10,517 nucleotides of DNA, from NCBI GenBank assembly GCA_947497195.1, contig CANMGM010000060.1, positions 1 through 10,517 on the forward strand. The letters run 5' to 3'. A program made the translations under genes and the position numbers. Positions 1 through 6,704 of the stretch are shown piece by piece (the first letter of the stretch is position 1; each line of letters starts with the position of its first letter). The notes under the pieces were generated by a model that saw nothing but the letters and a program-made list of their open reading frames with translations, ran no database searches and was not told the origin of the DNA. This DNA is from Bacteroidota bacterium. GTDB lineage: Bacteria; Bacteroidota; Bacteroidia; M30B66.

Positions 1-414
1 GATGCGGTTTCTGAGGTTGTAGAGAAGCTAATCAACCTTTCACAATCCGATTTTTTTAATGCTTCATTTAAAAGTGAAGGCGAATTATTGGGGTTTGTTC
101 GTATCGCATTGAGAAATACGTGTTACGATATACTTCGCAGGAGAAAAAGAAGGATAAGTATTTTTCAAAAAATCGGCGAAGCCTTGCCGATGTGGGCTCG
201 CCCTGAAGCTTTTGATATATTTCAAAAAGAGGCAATCGAGTTAATGCTGCTGGAACTCAGTTCACGCGAAAAAGAGATTTTCGTGTTGTACAATCAGGGG
301 TTTCGAAATCATGAAATTGCTTCAAAACTTGGGATATCTGAATTAACCGTTCGCAATACACTGTTTAATGCCAAAAAACGCATTCGAACGATTTGGAATA
401 AATTTATGCGCTGA
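1..414 (+). CDS. RNA polymerase sigma factor, ECF/sigma-70 family (5' end cut off by window)
   Basis: The frame is open from base 1, so the gene begins upstream; 137 codons and the TGA stop are visible. Residues about 1-52 carry the second half of sigma region 2: the FKSEGELLGFVRIALRN segment followed by CYDILRRRKRR, the usual helix that contacts promoter DNA and core polymerase. Residues about 78-137 are region 4, with LSSREKEIFVLYNQGF and the helix-turn-helix HEIASKLGISELTVRNTL that reads the -35 element. An internal start at 88 (TTG) would remove part of region 2 and is not credible. The next gene follows after 3 bp, so the pair is almost certainly cotranscribed and perhaps translationally coupled. 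By family it should direct polymerase to a small set of promoters; its targets cannot be read here. Assignment to the sigma-70 family is secure, the exact subgroup is not. Confidence 0.93.
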   Translation, partial: DAVSEVVEKLINLSQSDFFNASFKSEGELLGFVRIALRNTCYDILRRRKRRISIFQKIGEALPMWARPEAFDIFQKEAIELMLLELSSREKEIFVLYNQGFRNHEIASKLGISELTVRNTLFNAKKRIRTIWNKFMR

Positions 415-417
415 GTT

Positions 418-1155
418 ATGCATGTAGAGAAGAATAATCCGGATATAGGTTTTCCAACATGGGAGGAAATAAACGCGTTCCTATCCAATGAGCCTAACGA
501 AATAGAAAAAATAGCGCTGATTGAGCGGATAAGAAACAATAAACCCAGTGATTTGGCAGGCGAAGGGCTTCAAAAATTCCTTCACAAAAACGGTTACAAC
601 CATGATGCCGCACGAAAATGGATTCTTGAATTCAACCCGAAACCACAAAATAATCGGGTAATTCGAAACACAAATTTTTATGTTAAAGCCATAGCGGCAT
701 CATTGCTTTTGGTTGTTGCAATTGGTTTGGTTTTACGTATTCAAAAGAATAGTACAAAATGGAAGCAGTTTTATACTACAGACCCCGGCTTAGCAATCGA
801 AATGGGTGCTCAAATTTCAACAAAAATGACCACGTGGTCATACCATTACAGAACAGGCAACTTTGAATCTGCGCTAAATGAGTTAAATACGTTAACGAAC
901 AGTGATACGATACACTTTTATCGTGCATCGTGCTACTTCGAATTGGGCAAAGCTACAGAATGTCTTTCTGAATTAGCCGGTATGCGATCTACACTGCAGG
1001 GAAGGGCGGTATTGTTGAAGGCCTTTTGTTATTGGAGTCTGGACGATGAAAACAGGGCAAGGAAAATCTTTCGTGAGTTATGTTTTTTGGAAAACAGTAT
1101 CGCATCGAGGCAAGCCTGTTTTATCTTGACGAACGCGTTCCCAAACGAGCCATAG
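418..1155 (+). CDS. Single-pass membrane protein with TPR-like exported region; putative anti-sigma-like partner of the upstream sigma factor
   Basis: The protein has 245 residues. Residues 15-70 are soluble and helical (TWEEINAFLSNE, EKIALIERIR, DLAGEGLQKFL) and resemble the N-terminal segment that Bacteroidota proteins encoded beside ECF sigma factors carry in place of a zinc anti-sigma domain; no His/Cys zinc motif is present. One membrane helix spans about residues 90-108 (AIAASLLLVVAIGLVL), preceded by basic residues, which predicts an N-in topology. Residues 109-245 would be periplasmic and contain helix pairs typical of tetratricopeptide repeats (YHYRTGNFESALNEL, FYRASCYFELGKATECLSEL, LLKAFCYWSLDDENRARKIF). 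The ATG at 418 lies 3 bp after the sigma factor stop, and no Shine-Dalgarno is seen. Its last 35 bp overlap the oppositely oriented CHAT gene. An anti-sigma or sensor role is inferred from context and topology; it could also be a scaffold. Confidence 0.75.
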   Translation: MHVEKNNPDIGFPTWEEINAFLSNEPNEIEKIALIERIRNNKPSDLAGEGLQKFLHKNGYNHDAARKWILEFNPKPQNNRVIRNTNFYVKAIAASLLLVVAIGLVLRIQKNSTKWKQFYTTDPGLAIEMGAQISTKMTTWSYHYRTGNFESALNELNTLTNSDTIHFYRASCYFELGKATECLSELAGMRSTLQGRAVLLKAFCYWSLDDENRARKIFRELCFLENSIASRQACFILTNAFPNEP

Positions 1156-3856
1156 AAAATCGCCTAACTACAAGAAAGAATACCAAAGCAAAAGCAAGCA
1201 ATGTAAGTAGTACCGTAGAGGCGAGGTCCGAAGAATTCTTCTCCGGCAAGATGCGACCTGTAGGCTCCCCAAACAACTCCATACCAGCCCAAAAGTAAGG
1301 ATGCATTTCCTGAGGATGCGCCGTAACAAGATAACGAATCTTCGCCCGCTGAAGTGCAAGATCGGGATCTGCGGCGTTGAATAATTCATCGTAAAAATAT
1401 TCCATGATCCGGCTTGAGGCTATTTCGTCAATTTTCCAAAGACTGGCAATGATGCGCTTCGCCCCTGCCCTGCTGAATGCTTCGACCATTCCCCGTACAC
1501 CTTCATTACGCACCATTTCGCCATTGTGACTTTCGCATGTTGTTAAGGAGATTAGCGCTGCATTTAACTGCATGGTTCTGATTTCGGCCGGGCTAATCAA
1601 ACGATCGCTAAACCAAATTCCTTTTTCGCCTTCGCCATGACTAAAAACCTGAACCAGACGTGCAGACTTGAGCTGTGATATAAAATCGGCTGCCGAACAA
1701 TAGTTGGAAACAAGATTTAGGTTATACCGGCTTGCAATTGATGTCGCTATCTTTCTCGAATACGCAAGATTGACCAAGGTATGGGATAAAACAGGAGCAT
1801 AGCAATACATATCACTGCGCAACAAATCATTCTGATGCGAAGGGTGCTTTTCCAATTCAGTGGGAGCAACCAATTGGGTGCTGAACGCAAAATCCTCAAT
1901 CAGAAAATGTGGTCGGGCGAAATTACTTGTATCGGTAACCAACATTTCGGGCGAAAAGGATGTAAAACTTTGTCCCGGAGAATAAAAAATCCTTCTGATA
2001 TTTTTTGCCTTCAAGGCATCAAAATCGCGCTTATAGCTTTTCGAATAGACTTCATACGACAGCTTCTTCCAATCAATCAAATCGCGCTTTTGCAAACTAT
2101 TTGATAGCCTAATTAAATCAGAATTTCTATGACTTCCATCTTTAATCAAGTTCACCCAAACGCTATCAGATGTTATATACCAAATCATGGTGTAAAACGT
2201 TCCTGCTCTTCCGCCATGGCTAATATCTATCCAAGCAGCCTGCTTTCCCCGAAGTGCTTTCTGAACGGCTCGAATTGTATACACATCCTTACCATTCAAG
2301 AATTTACCGGCCAGTGGGTCACTTATTTTCTCTCGATTTAGCGCCACCCTAAATGTTTTGTAGCGCTCCTTAAGCCGATTTTCAAGCGTAGCAATTGGAA
2401 AGGATCCGAAATGCCCAAAATGATGAGAACATAGTAAAATAGAATCGTTCAACAAACGCATCTCACCGATTCGTTGGTTACAGTTTTTGAGAAAAGCTTT
2501 ATCCGGTGCAAAATTTAGTTCCCGGTAACGCTGGCGAAGCAAATCGGTATATTTCACTTTCTGACCTGCTGCCCATGCCTCATTTCTATAGTAGGTATTT
2601 CCGGTTAGATTGAATAAGTCGATATCGATATCTTCTATATCTAAAAAAGGGTTTGCTGAGTAAACATCGTCTTCGGGTGCATTTAAAAGAAATGCTGTGT
2701 AGAAATAGCGTAAATAAAACAGTTCCTCACTTCTTTCAAGCCCCTTTCGAATTAGTTGCAATTGAGCATACCTATTCTTGGGGAATACAAATTCGCTTTC
2801 CAGAAAAGGATAAAAGCGCAGCACCGAAAAATACCTCCTCCAGTTAAGTATAAAAGGGATTTCGGAGCAAGAAGAGGAAAAATTATTTGTGACACACTGC
2901 TTATACGCAGCAAATTCGGCAAGTGTGTCTTTTTTGTAATGATTCGCCAGACCAATTAAAAATTGAATCTGCGCATTGTATGGATGGCGTGGACCTACTG
3001 TTGCGATATAATAGGAAGTTAGGTCAATGGCCTGCTTAAGAAACCTGTTTAGATGAACACCGGCCTGTTCAGGATTGTTAAGCCAGCCTTCATATGAGGC
3101 GACGCGGTCATAATATATCATAGAAAGAGCTTGGATAGCCCTCGATTTTTCGACATTGTTTTCGGGAAACCAGGCATTCAGTAATTGTTTGCACGTATCG
3201 GAGTAGGCTATTTTCTGTTCTTCACCCAAATCGTCCGAAACGCTAAATCCATTGCGAAGGCAAGCCACATGATTGGCGTAAATTATCCACAAGGGCAAAT
3301 TGCTTTCTGTAACTCTGTTTTTGCGAAACAGTTTCAGCGCATTCGTTGTATGAAATTTAGCAGAATCGGCCTTAAGCAGCGCTGCAAAACACTGCGCTTT
3401 CAGTGTATGATACATGGCCATCCGCAGACCATCTTTTGGAAAATACCGCTGCCAATAACGGCCCAACTCGAGCGTATTGTTATAATTCCGGTCGAACTCG
3501 AGCATCTGGTAGTAAACGTCGCCACGGAGTAAATAGGCCTTTTCGATTAACGCCTTGGGGCAATTTTCTGACCGACTAAACAAATTATTCAGCTTGTTTT
3601 CAGCTAAATAAAATGCACCTTCCGCGAAAAAAATACGCGCAAGTAAAACATCCTTCTCGCATTGCTCGGCAATATTACGCGGATTGTAGGCATCAACCGA
3701 TTCAAATACTTCCTCATATCTGGCTGCATCGATTGCCCGGCATGACTGAATGAAAAATGGCGAAAATCCGGCATTTACTTGTTTCTGACAATCGCCACCG
3801 GTAACGAAATAGCTTATAATAAAGAGTGTGAAAAATAAAATTCGGTTAATTTGCAT
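1121..3856 (-). CDS. Exported CHAT-domain (caspase-like) peptidase with helical repeats and C-terminal membrane anchor
   Basis: The protein has 911 residues from the ATG whose first base is 3856; a TTG two codons upstream (3862) is possible but less likely. Residues 6-18 (ILFFTLFIISYFV) form a signal peptide core. Residues about 35-460 are alpha-helical and TPR-like (for example DVLLARIFFAEGAFYLAENKL). The CHAT domain runs from about 520 to 867: it shows IFYSPGQSFTSFSPEML, the catalytic His740 in FSHGEGEKG, the catalytic Cys774 in SLTTCESHNGE, then GAKRIIASLWKIDE and the terminal HPYFWAGMELFGEP. Both dyad residues are present, so the enzyme should be active as a cysteine peptidase. A second hydrophobic segment (about 880-897) followed by RR fits an inner-membrane anchor with the CHAT domain in the periplasm. 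It converges on the sigma-linked membrane protein gene. CHAT identity is firm; the substrate is unknown. Confidence 0.9.
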   Translation of the reverse strand: MQINRILFFTLFIISYFVTGGDCQKQVNAGFSPFFIQSCRAIDAARYEEVFESVDAYNPRNIAEQCEKDVLLARIFFAEGAFYLAENKLNNLFSRSENCPKALIEKAYLLRGDVYYQMLEFDRNYNNTLELGRYWQRYFPKDGLRMAMYHTLKAQCFAALLKADSAKFHTTNALKLFRKNRVTESNLPLWIIYANHVACLRNGFSVSDDLGEEQKIAYSDTCKQLLNAWFPENNVEKSRAIQALSMIYYDRVASYEGWLNNPEQAGVHLNRFLKQAIDLTSYYIATVGPRHPYNAQIQFLIGLANHYKKDTLAEFAAYKQCVTNNFSSSCSEIPFILNWRRYFSVLRFYPFLESEFVFPKNRYAQLQLIRKGLERSEELFYLRYFYTAFLLNAPEDDVYSANPFLDIEDIDIDLFNLTGNTYYRNEAWAAGQKVKYTDLLRQRYRELNFAPDKAFLKNCNQRIGEMRLLNDSILLCSHHFGHFGSFPIATLENRLKERYKTFRVALNREKISDPLAGKFLNGKDVYTIRAVQKALRGKQAAWIDISHGGRAGTFYTMIWYITSDSVWVNLIKDGSHRNSDLIRLSNSLQKRDLIDWKKLSYEVYSKSYKRDFDALKAKNIRRIFYSPGQSFTSFSPEMLVTDTSNFARPHFLIEDFAFSTQLVAPTELEKHPSHQNDLLRSDMYCYAPVLSHTLVNLAYSRKIATSIASRYNLNLVSNYCSAADFISQLKSARLVQVFSHGEGEKGIWFSDRLISPAEIRTMQLNAALISLTTCESHNGEMVRNEGVRGMVEAFSRAGAKRIIASLWKIDEIASSRIMEYFYDELFNAADPDLALQRAKIRYLVTAHPQEMHPYFWAGMELFGEPTGRILPEKNSSDLASTVLLTLLAFALVFFLVVRRFSMARLGTRSSR

Positions 3857-3910
3857 GCTCAATTTATCGAAACATTACCAAAGACTCCATTCTCCCGTTA
3901 TTCCTCTATC

Positions 3911-4519
3911 ATGCGCAAGTCAAAATATATTCTCCTTTTTCTGCTCTTAATTGCTCACTTCCAATCGCCGGCACAAAATTATGCAAGAAACTTAAACCGA
4001 GAGCGTTCAACTGCGAAAATTGAACTAACGCAAGGCGATCGCGCACCATTAAAAAGTGAAGATCTTATTTATGTAAGGCATTTTCAACCCGATTCTACCT
4101 GGGTTCTGGATGGTGAAGTACGGTTTCATTCCGATACCACAAGCATTCCTTTTGCAACCTCATCAGGCAAAACAAAATATTTCGAGAAACGCGCAATCAT
4201 TCGATTTACCCGTGGTATGGAAACATTCGAATTAACAGCTTACCGAAACATTCAATACCGCGGAAAGCCTGAATTTGAATCGTCCTTATTCATTCCTTTT
4301 ACAGACCGCAGCAATGGAAATAAGACCTATGAAGGTGGTCGATACCTGGACATTTCTGCAAAGGATATTAAGGCAGATAAAATACGTATCGATTTTAACC
4401 TGTGCTACAATCCTTACTGCGCCTACAGCACGGGGTATAACTGTCCGGTACCACCTGCCGAAAATCGTTTGACCATAGAAATCCCTGTCGGAGAACAGGC
4501 ATTTTCAAAACCGCATTAA
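3911..4519 (+). CDS. Secreted DUF1684 family protein
   Basis: From the ATG at 3911 the product has 202 residues, beginning with a clear signal peptide (MRKSKYILLFLLLIAHF) and a probable cleavage in SPAQ. A TTG 60 bp upstream gives a longer frame but buries the signal peptide and overlaps the divergent CHAT gene, so it was not used. The mature part carries the DUF1684 signature: FIPFTDRSNGNKTYEGGRYL, then IRIDFNLCYNPYCAYSTGYNCPVPPAENRLTIEI and a final GEQ. The Cys pair in NPYCAY and YNCPVPP and the Asn-Arg pair are conserved family features. The family's biochemical function is not known to me. The gene is divergent from the CHAT gene with only 54 bp between starts, and its TAA stop directly abuts the stop of the next gene on the other strand. 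Confidence 0.88.
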   Translation: MRKSKYILLFLLLIAHFQSPAQNYARNLNRERSTAKIELTQGDRAPLKSEDLIYVRHFQPDSTWVLDGEVRFHSDTTSIPFATSSGKTKYFEKRAIIRFTRGMETFELTAYRNIQYRGKPEFESSLFIPFTDRSNGNKTYEGGRYLDISAKDIKADKIRIDFNLCYNPYCAYSTGYNCPVPPAENRLTIEIPVGEQAFSKPH

Positions 4520-4999
4520 TCAATACACATACAGGAAGCAATGCCACAAAGCGATGAATTCGGATACCGTGATGTTTCCATCATAACCATACATTACATC
4601 TGAAGAATACCCCGAATTGCCTTTGTAAACCTTCCCGTTTTTAAAATTTGCGATTACATCGCTGCTGTAGGTTGAATTGCCTTTGTAGATTTTTGAATCG
4701 ATCACAGTCCAGATTACGTCACTTGAATACGATGAATTGGATTTGTAAATCTTGCCGTCTTTGATGGTGTAAATTACATCTGATGAATAAGTGCTGTTTC
4801 CTTTATAAATTTTACCATCCGAAATAGTACAAAGTACATCGGATGAGTAACGCGAATTGCCCTTATACACCTTGTCGTTGTGTAAATTAAACATAACATC
4901 GCTGCTGTAACTGGAGTTTCCCTTAAAAATTCGCGTCTGACCCATAAGCGTTAAAGTTGATGTGGCTATAATAAAGCAAAGAATTAAAATGCGTTTCAT
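4520..4999 (-). CDS. Secreted protein of six tandem 20-residue repeats (YKGNSxYSSDV), family not recognised
   Basis: From the ATG at 4999 the product has 159 residues; longer frames starting upstream hide the signal peptide MKRILILCFIIATSTLTLMGQ. Residues 23-142 are six repeats of exactly 20 residues without any insertion or deletion. Each unit reads roughly [KR]-[IV]-[YF]-K-[GS]-N-S-x-Y-S-S-D-V followed by a more variable half that often ends in DG, NG or DS. A 17-residue tail (ITVSEFIALWHCFLYVY) ends the chain. No catalytic motif, cysteine pattern or membrane anchor is seen. The fixed period and alternating polar/hydrophobic pattern suggest a beta-solenoid or similar beta-repeat fold, which is inference. 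The protein is probably periplasmic or exported. It is divergent from the Lrp-type gene (69 bp apart) and converges on the DUF1684 gene with no bases between the stops. Confidence 0.82.
   Translation of the reverse strand: MKRILILCFIIATSTLTLMGQTRIFKGNSSYSSDVMFNLHNDKVYKGNSRYSSDVLCTISDGKIYKGNSTYSSDVIYTIKDGKIYKSNSSYSSDVIWTVIDSKIYKGNSTYSSDVIANFKNGKVYKGNSGYSSDVMYGYDGNITVSEFIALWHCFLYVY
4574..4933 (-). repeat. Six in-frame 60-bp tandem repeats within a coding sequence
   Basis: Six consecutive units of exactly 60 bp encode residues 23-142 of the secreted repeat protein. The protein-level match is much better than the DNA-level match. The Ser-Ser pair of the units, in order, is written AGC AGC, TCA TCC, TCA TCA, TCA AGT, AGC AGC and TCT TCA. 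Switching between TCN and AGY serine codons needs more than one substitution, so the units are old and held by selection on the protein rather than recent duplications. Confidence 0.9.
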
Positions 5000-5004
5000 A
5001 TGCG

Positions 5005-5032
5005 CTAATATAACACGAAAATGAAATTCAAA
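5005..5032 (-). promoter_or_regulatory. Candidate Bacteroidota-type promoter for the secreted repeat protein gene
   Basis: On the minus strand TTTG (5032-5029) is followed after 16 bp by TATATTAG (5012-5005), seven of eight bases of the arrangement TAnnTTTG when the n positions are ignored. Only 5 bp separate it from the ATG, so the transcript would have almost no leader. The boxes are short and could occur by chance. Confidence 0.35.
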
Positions 5033-5050
5033 ACTTTGGTTCATTTCGAT

Positions 5051-5058
5051 TAATATTG
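5051..5058 (+). promoter_or_regulatory. Candidate -7 box (TAATATTG) upstream of the Lrp-type gene
   Basis: TAATATTG matches TAnnTTTG except for one base and lies 10 bp before the ATG at 5069. A TTTG at 5035-5038 is present upstream, but the 12-bp spacing is shorter than expected for a Bacteroidota -33 box, so only the -7 element is proposed. Confidence 0.3.
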
Positions 5059-5068
5059 CAAATAAACC

Positions 5069-5533
5069 ATGAGCAGATACGCTGATATCGACCAATTAGA
5101 CCGGCGCATTTTGGCCATTCTGATGAAGGATGCCGTAGTTCCGTACACAGAAATAGCGAAACAATTGGATGTTTCGGCAGGAACGATTCATGTGCGCATG
5201 AAAAAAATGATGGAAATGGGATTGGTGACTGGTTCGCAGTTAACAATCGACCCAACACTTGCAGGCTATGATATTTGTGCATTCATCGGGATATTCCTCG
5301 AAAAAGGTTCGGTTTATGAAAATGTGAAGGAGCAGATGAAAACCATTCCGGAGATTGTAGAAATGCATTACACTACAGGCGTTTATAGCATTTTTGCCAA
5401 GGTACTTTGCCGCGATACTGCACACCTTCGGTTTGTGCTCAACGAAAAGGTGCAGGCCATTCCGGGTATCCAACGCACCGAAACCTTCATTACCCTTGAA
5501 CAGGGTTTTTCGAGGCAAATCAACATAATTTGA
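5069..5533 (+). CDS. Lrp/AsnC family transcriptional regulator
   Basis: The product has 154 residues, the normal size of the family. Residues 5-60 form the AsnC-type winged helix-turn-helix: IDQLDRRILAILMKDAVVPYTEIAKQLDVSAGTIHVRMKKM, then GLVTGSQLTIDPTLAGYD. Residues about 68-145 form the RAM (ligand-binding and oligomerisation) domain, with AFIGIFLEKG, EIVEMHYTTGVYSIFAKVLCRD and IQRTETFITLEQG. Such proteins usually form dimers to octamers and respond to amino acids, activating or repressing amino acid metabolism genes and often themselves. The start ATG gives the standard N-terminus. Divergent from the secreted repeat protein gene across 69 bp, so it may regulate it, which is inference. The downstream synthase gene follows at once, likely in the same transcript. 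The exact ligand cannot be told. Confidence 0.92.
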   Translation: MSRYADIDQLDRRILAILMKDAVVPYTEIAKQLDVSAGTIHVRMKKMMEMGLVTGSQLTIDPTLAGYDICAFIGIFLEKGSVYENVKEQMKTIPEIVEMHYTTGVYSIFAKVLCRDTAHLRFVLNEKVQAIPGIQRTETFITLEQGFSRQINII

Positions 5534-5539
5534 TTGCAG

Positions 5540-5547
5540 TATATTTG
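5540..5547 (+). promoter_or_regulatory. Candidate -7 box (TATATTTG) directly before the Sua5 start
   Basis: TATATTTG is a full match to the Bacteroidota -7 element TAnnTTTG and ends 4 bp before the GTG at 5552. A start point 5-7 bp downstream would give a leaderless or nearly leaderless message. No convincing -33 TTTG at the right distance is seen. Confidence 0.4.
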
Positions 5548-5551
5548 CCCC

Positions 5552-6505
5552 GTGGCAGAAATCGGAACCGATATAATCAAAGCAAGCGAATGGCTCAAAA
5601 CATCGGTCATCGGGCTACCCACCGAAACAGTTTACGGATTGGCAGGCAATGCGCTTGACCCTTTGCGCGTTGCCGATATTTTTCGCATCAAGCAGCGCCC
5701 CTATTTCGACCCCTTAATAGTGCATGTTCCAGATATAGAAGCTTTGGAGCCGCTCATACGCGAATTTCCGGATACATTGAAGGAACTGGCATCACACTTT
5801 TGGCCTGGTCCGCTTACCTTACTGCTTCCCAAAAGCAAAGCCATTCCCGATTTAGTCTGCGCCGGATTGGAGCAAGCCGCATTTCGAATTCCGGCGCACC
5901 CCTTGGCCTTGAAATTATTGCGCGAATGCAAATTTCCGCTCGCCGCCCCAAGTGCCAATCCGTTTGGATACATTAGTCCTACCACTGCTCAGCATGTTGC
6001 TGCACAACTTGGTGATGCAATTCCGTATATCCTCGATGGGGGCGCTTGTAGCGTAGGACTTGAAAGTACAATTGTTGGTGTAGAAGGTAATTCAACGGTT
6101 ATTTATCGCCTAGGGGGCTTAGCCCTTTCTGAAATTGAAATGCGGATTGGAACATGCGAAGTTCGCGTAAATGAAAGTTCAGATCCGCGTGCACCGGGCA
6201 TGCTGAAAAGCCATTATGCACCAAAAAAGAAAATGCTGGTAGGCAAATTGGATGAATTGATTTCAGCGAACTCTGGTACAACAGCCGTTTTAATTGTGTT
6301 TGGCTCGTTTCGGAATGATTATCCCGAAGAACTGCAATTGAATCTGAGCGAAACTGAAAATCTGAGTGAGGCCGCGGCAAATCTTTTTTCTCTTTTACGC
6401 CTTGCGGATGAGGCTCCACAAAAACTTATCCTTGCCGAGTTTGTTCCTGCACGTGGACTTGGACTGGCCATCAACGACCGATTGCGGAGAGCATCCATGA
6501 ATTAA
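5552..6505 (+). CDS. L-threonylcarbamoyladenylate synthase, Sua5 type (tRNA t6A biosynthesis)
   Basis: The enzyme makes L-threonylcarbamoyladenylate from threonine, bicarbonate and ATP; the product is used to form t6A37 on tRNAs reading ANN codons. From the GTG the protein has 317 residues. The YrdC/TsaC domain (about 1-195) shows PTETVYGLAGNA, the substrate-binding KQRPYFDPL, WPGPLTLLLP, FRIPAHPLALKLL, PLAAPSANPFGYISPT and DGGACSVGLESTIV. The linker APGMLKSHYAP and the C-terminal Sua5 domain (to ARGLGLAINDRLRRA) identify the long Sua5 form rather than short TsaC. There is no ATG near the N-terminus: GTG at 5552 gives the family-like MAEIGTDIIKASEWL, while TTG at 5534 adds six residues right after the upstream stop. 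The gene lies 18 bp after the Lrp gene and in the same frame, separated by one TGA. Confidence 0.93.
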   Translation: MAEIGTDIIKASEWLKTSVIGLPTETVYGLAGNALDPLRVADIFRIKQRPYFDPLIVHVPDIEALEPLIREFPDTLKELASHFWPGPLTLLLPKSKAIPDLVCAGLEQAAFRIPAHPLALKLLRECKFPLAAPSANPFGYISPTTAQHVAAQLGDAIPYILDGGACSVGLESTIVGVEGNSTVIYRLGGLALSEIEMRIGTCEVRVNESSDPRAPGMLKSHYAPKKKMLVGKLDELISANSGTTAVLIVFGSFRNDYPEELQLNLSETENLSEAAANLFSLLRLADEAPQKLILAEFVPARGLGLAINDRLRRASMN

Positions 6506-6612
6506 GTTTGTTATTTGCCGTTCGGCATTTGATTAACTGTTTCGTGTACTTTTTCAACTGCTTACGAACAAACTTATCAACGTGACGGTTGATTTCGTAG
6601 TTTGCTTTTTAT
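6503..6612. repeat. Intergenic inverted repeats and small hairpins after the Sua5 gene
   Basis: TAAGTTTGTT (6503-6512, including the Sua5 stop codon) is repeated in inverse as AACAAACTTA at 6567-6576, a perfect 10-bp pair with 54 bp between. Inside lies a small hairpin TGCCG-TT-CGGCA (6516-6527). A second hairpin, ATCAAC (6576-6581) with GTTGAT (6588-6593), is followed by a T-rich stretch ending in a T run near 6606-6611. Together they could serve as a weak intrinsic terminator or protect the 3' end of the message; stems are short, so this is tentative. The rest of the 199-bp gap shows no gene. Confidence 0.4.
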
Positions 6613-6704
6613 CAATATACTACAGGCATAATTGCAAATTGAATTTGTAGCATCCCGAAAAATCAGGTACTTCGCGATGCACTGGATCGGGTTAATTAAA
6701 TGAT

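Noticed and set aside
3185..3532. 115-codon plus-strand reading frame opposite the CHAT gene
   Set aside because: It is antisense to well-supported helical-repeat coding sequence and shows no recognisable domain.
3782..3856. CHAT protein as a lipoprotein (VTGGDC)
   Set aside because: Asp directly before the Cys does not fit a lipobox, and a C-terminal membrane anchor is already present.
3851..3910. Longer N-terminus of the DUF1684 protein from TTG at 3851
   Set aside because: It would place 20 extra residues before a clear signal peptide and overlap the start of the divergent CHAT gene; ATG at 3911 fits better.
4574..4933. Regular 60-bp repeats as a CRISPR array
   Set aside because: The repeats are contiguous without unique spacers, have an exact coding period of 20 codons, and vary mainly at synonymous positions within a protein with a signal peptide.
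5035..5058. TTTGGTT-N14-TTGC shared by the upstream regions of the Lrp gene and the PLP enzyme gene
   Set aside because: Two occurrences of short AT-rich words are too little to claim a common operator, and the distance to the start codon differs.
5000..5095. Longer N-terminus of the secreted repeat protein starting near 5095
   Set aside because: It would bury the signal peptide MKRILILCFIIAT and run into the Lrp-type gene; the candidate promoter also lies inside it.
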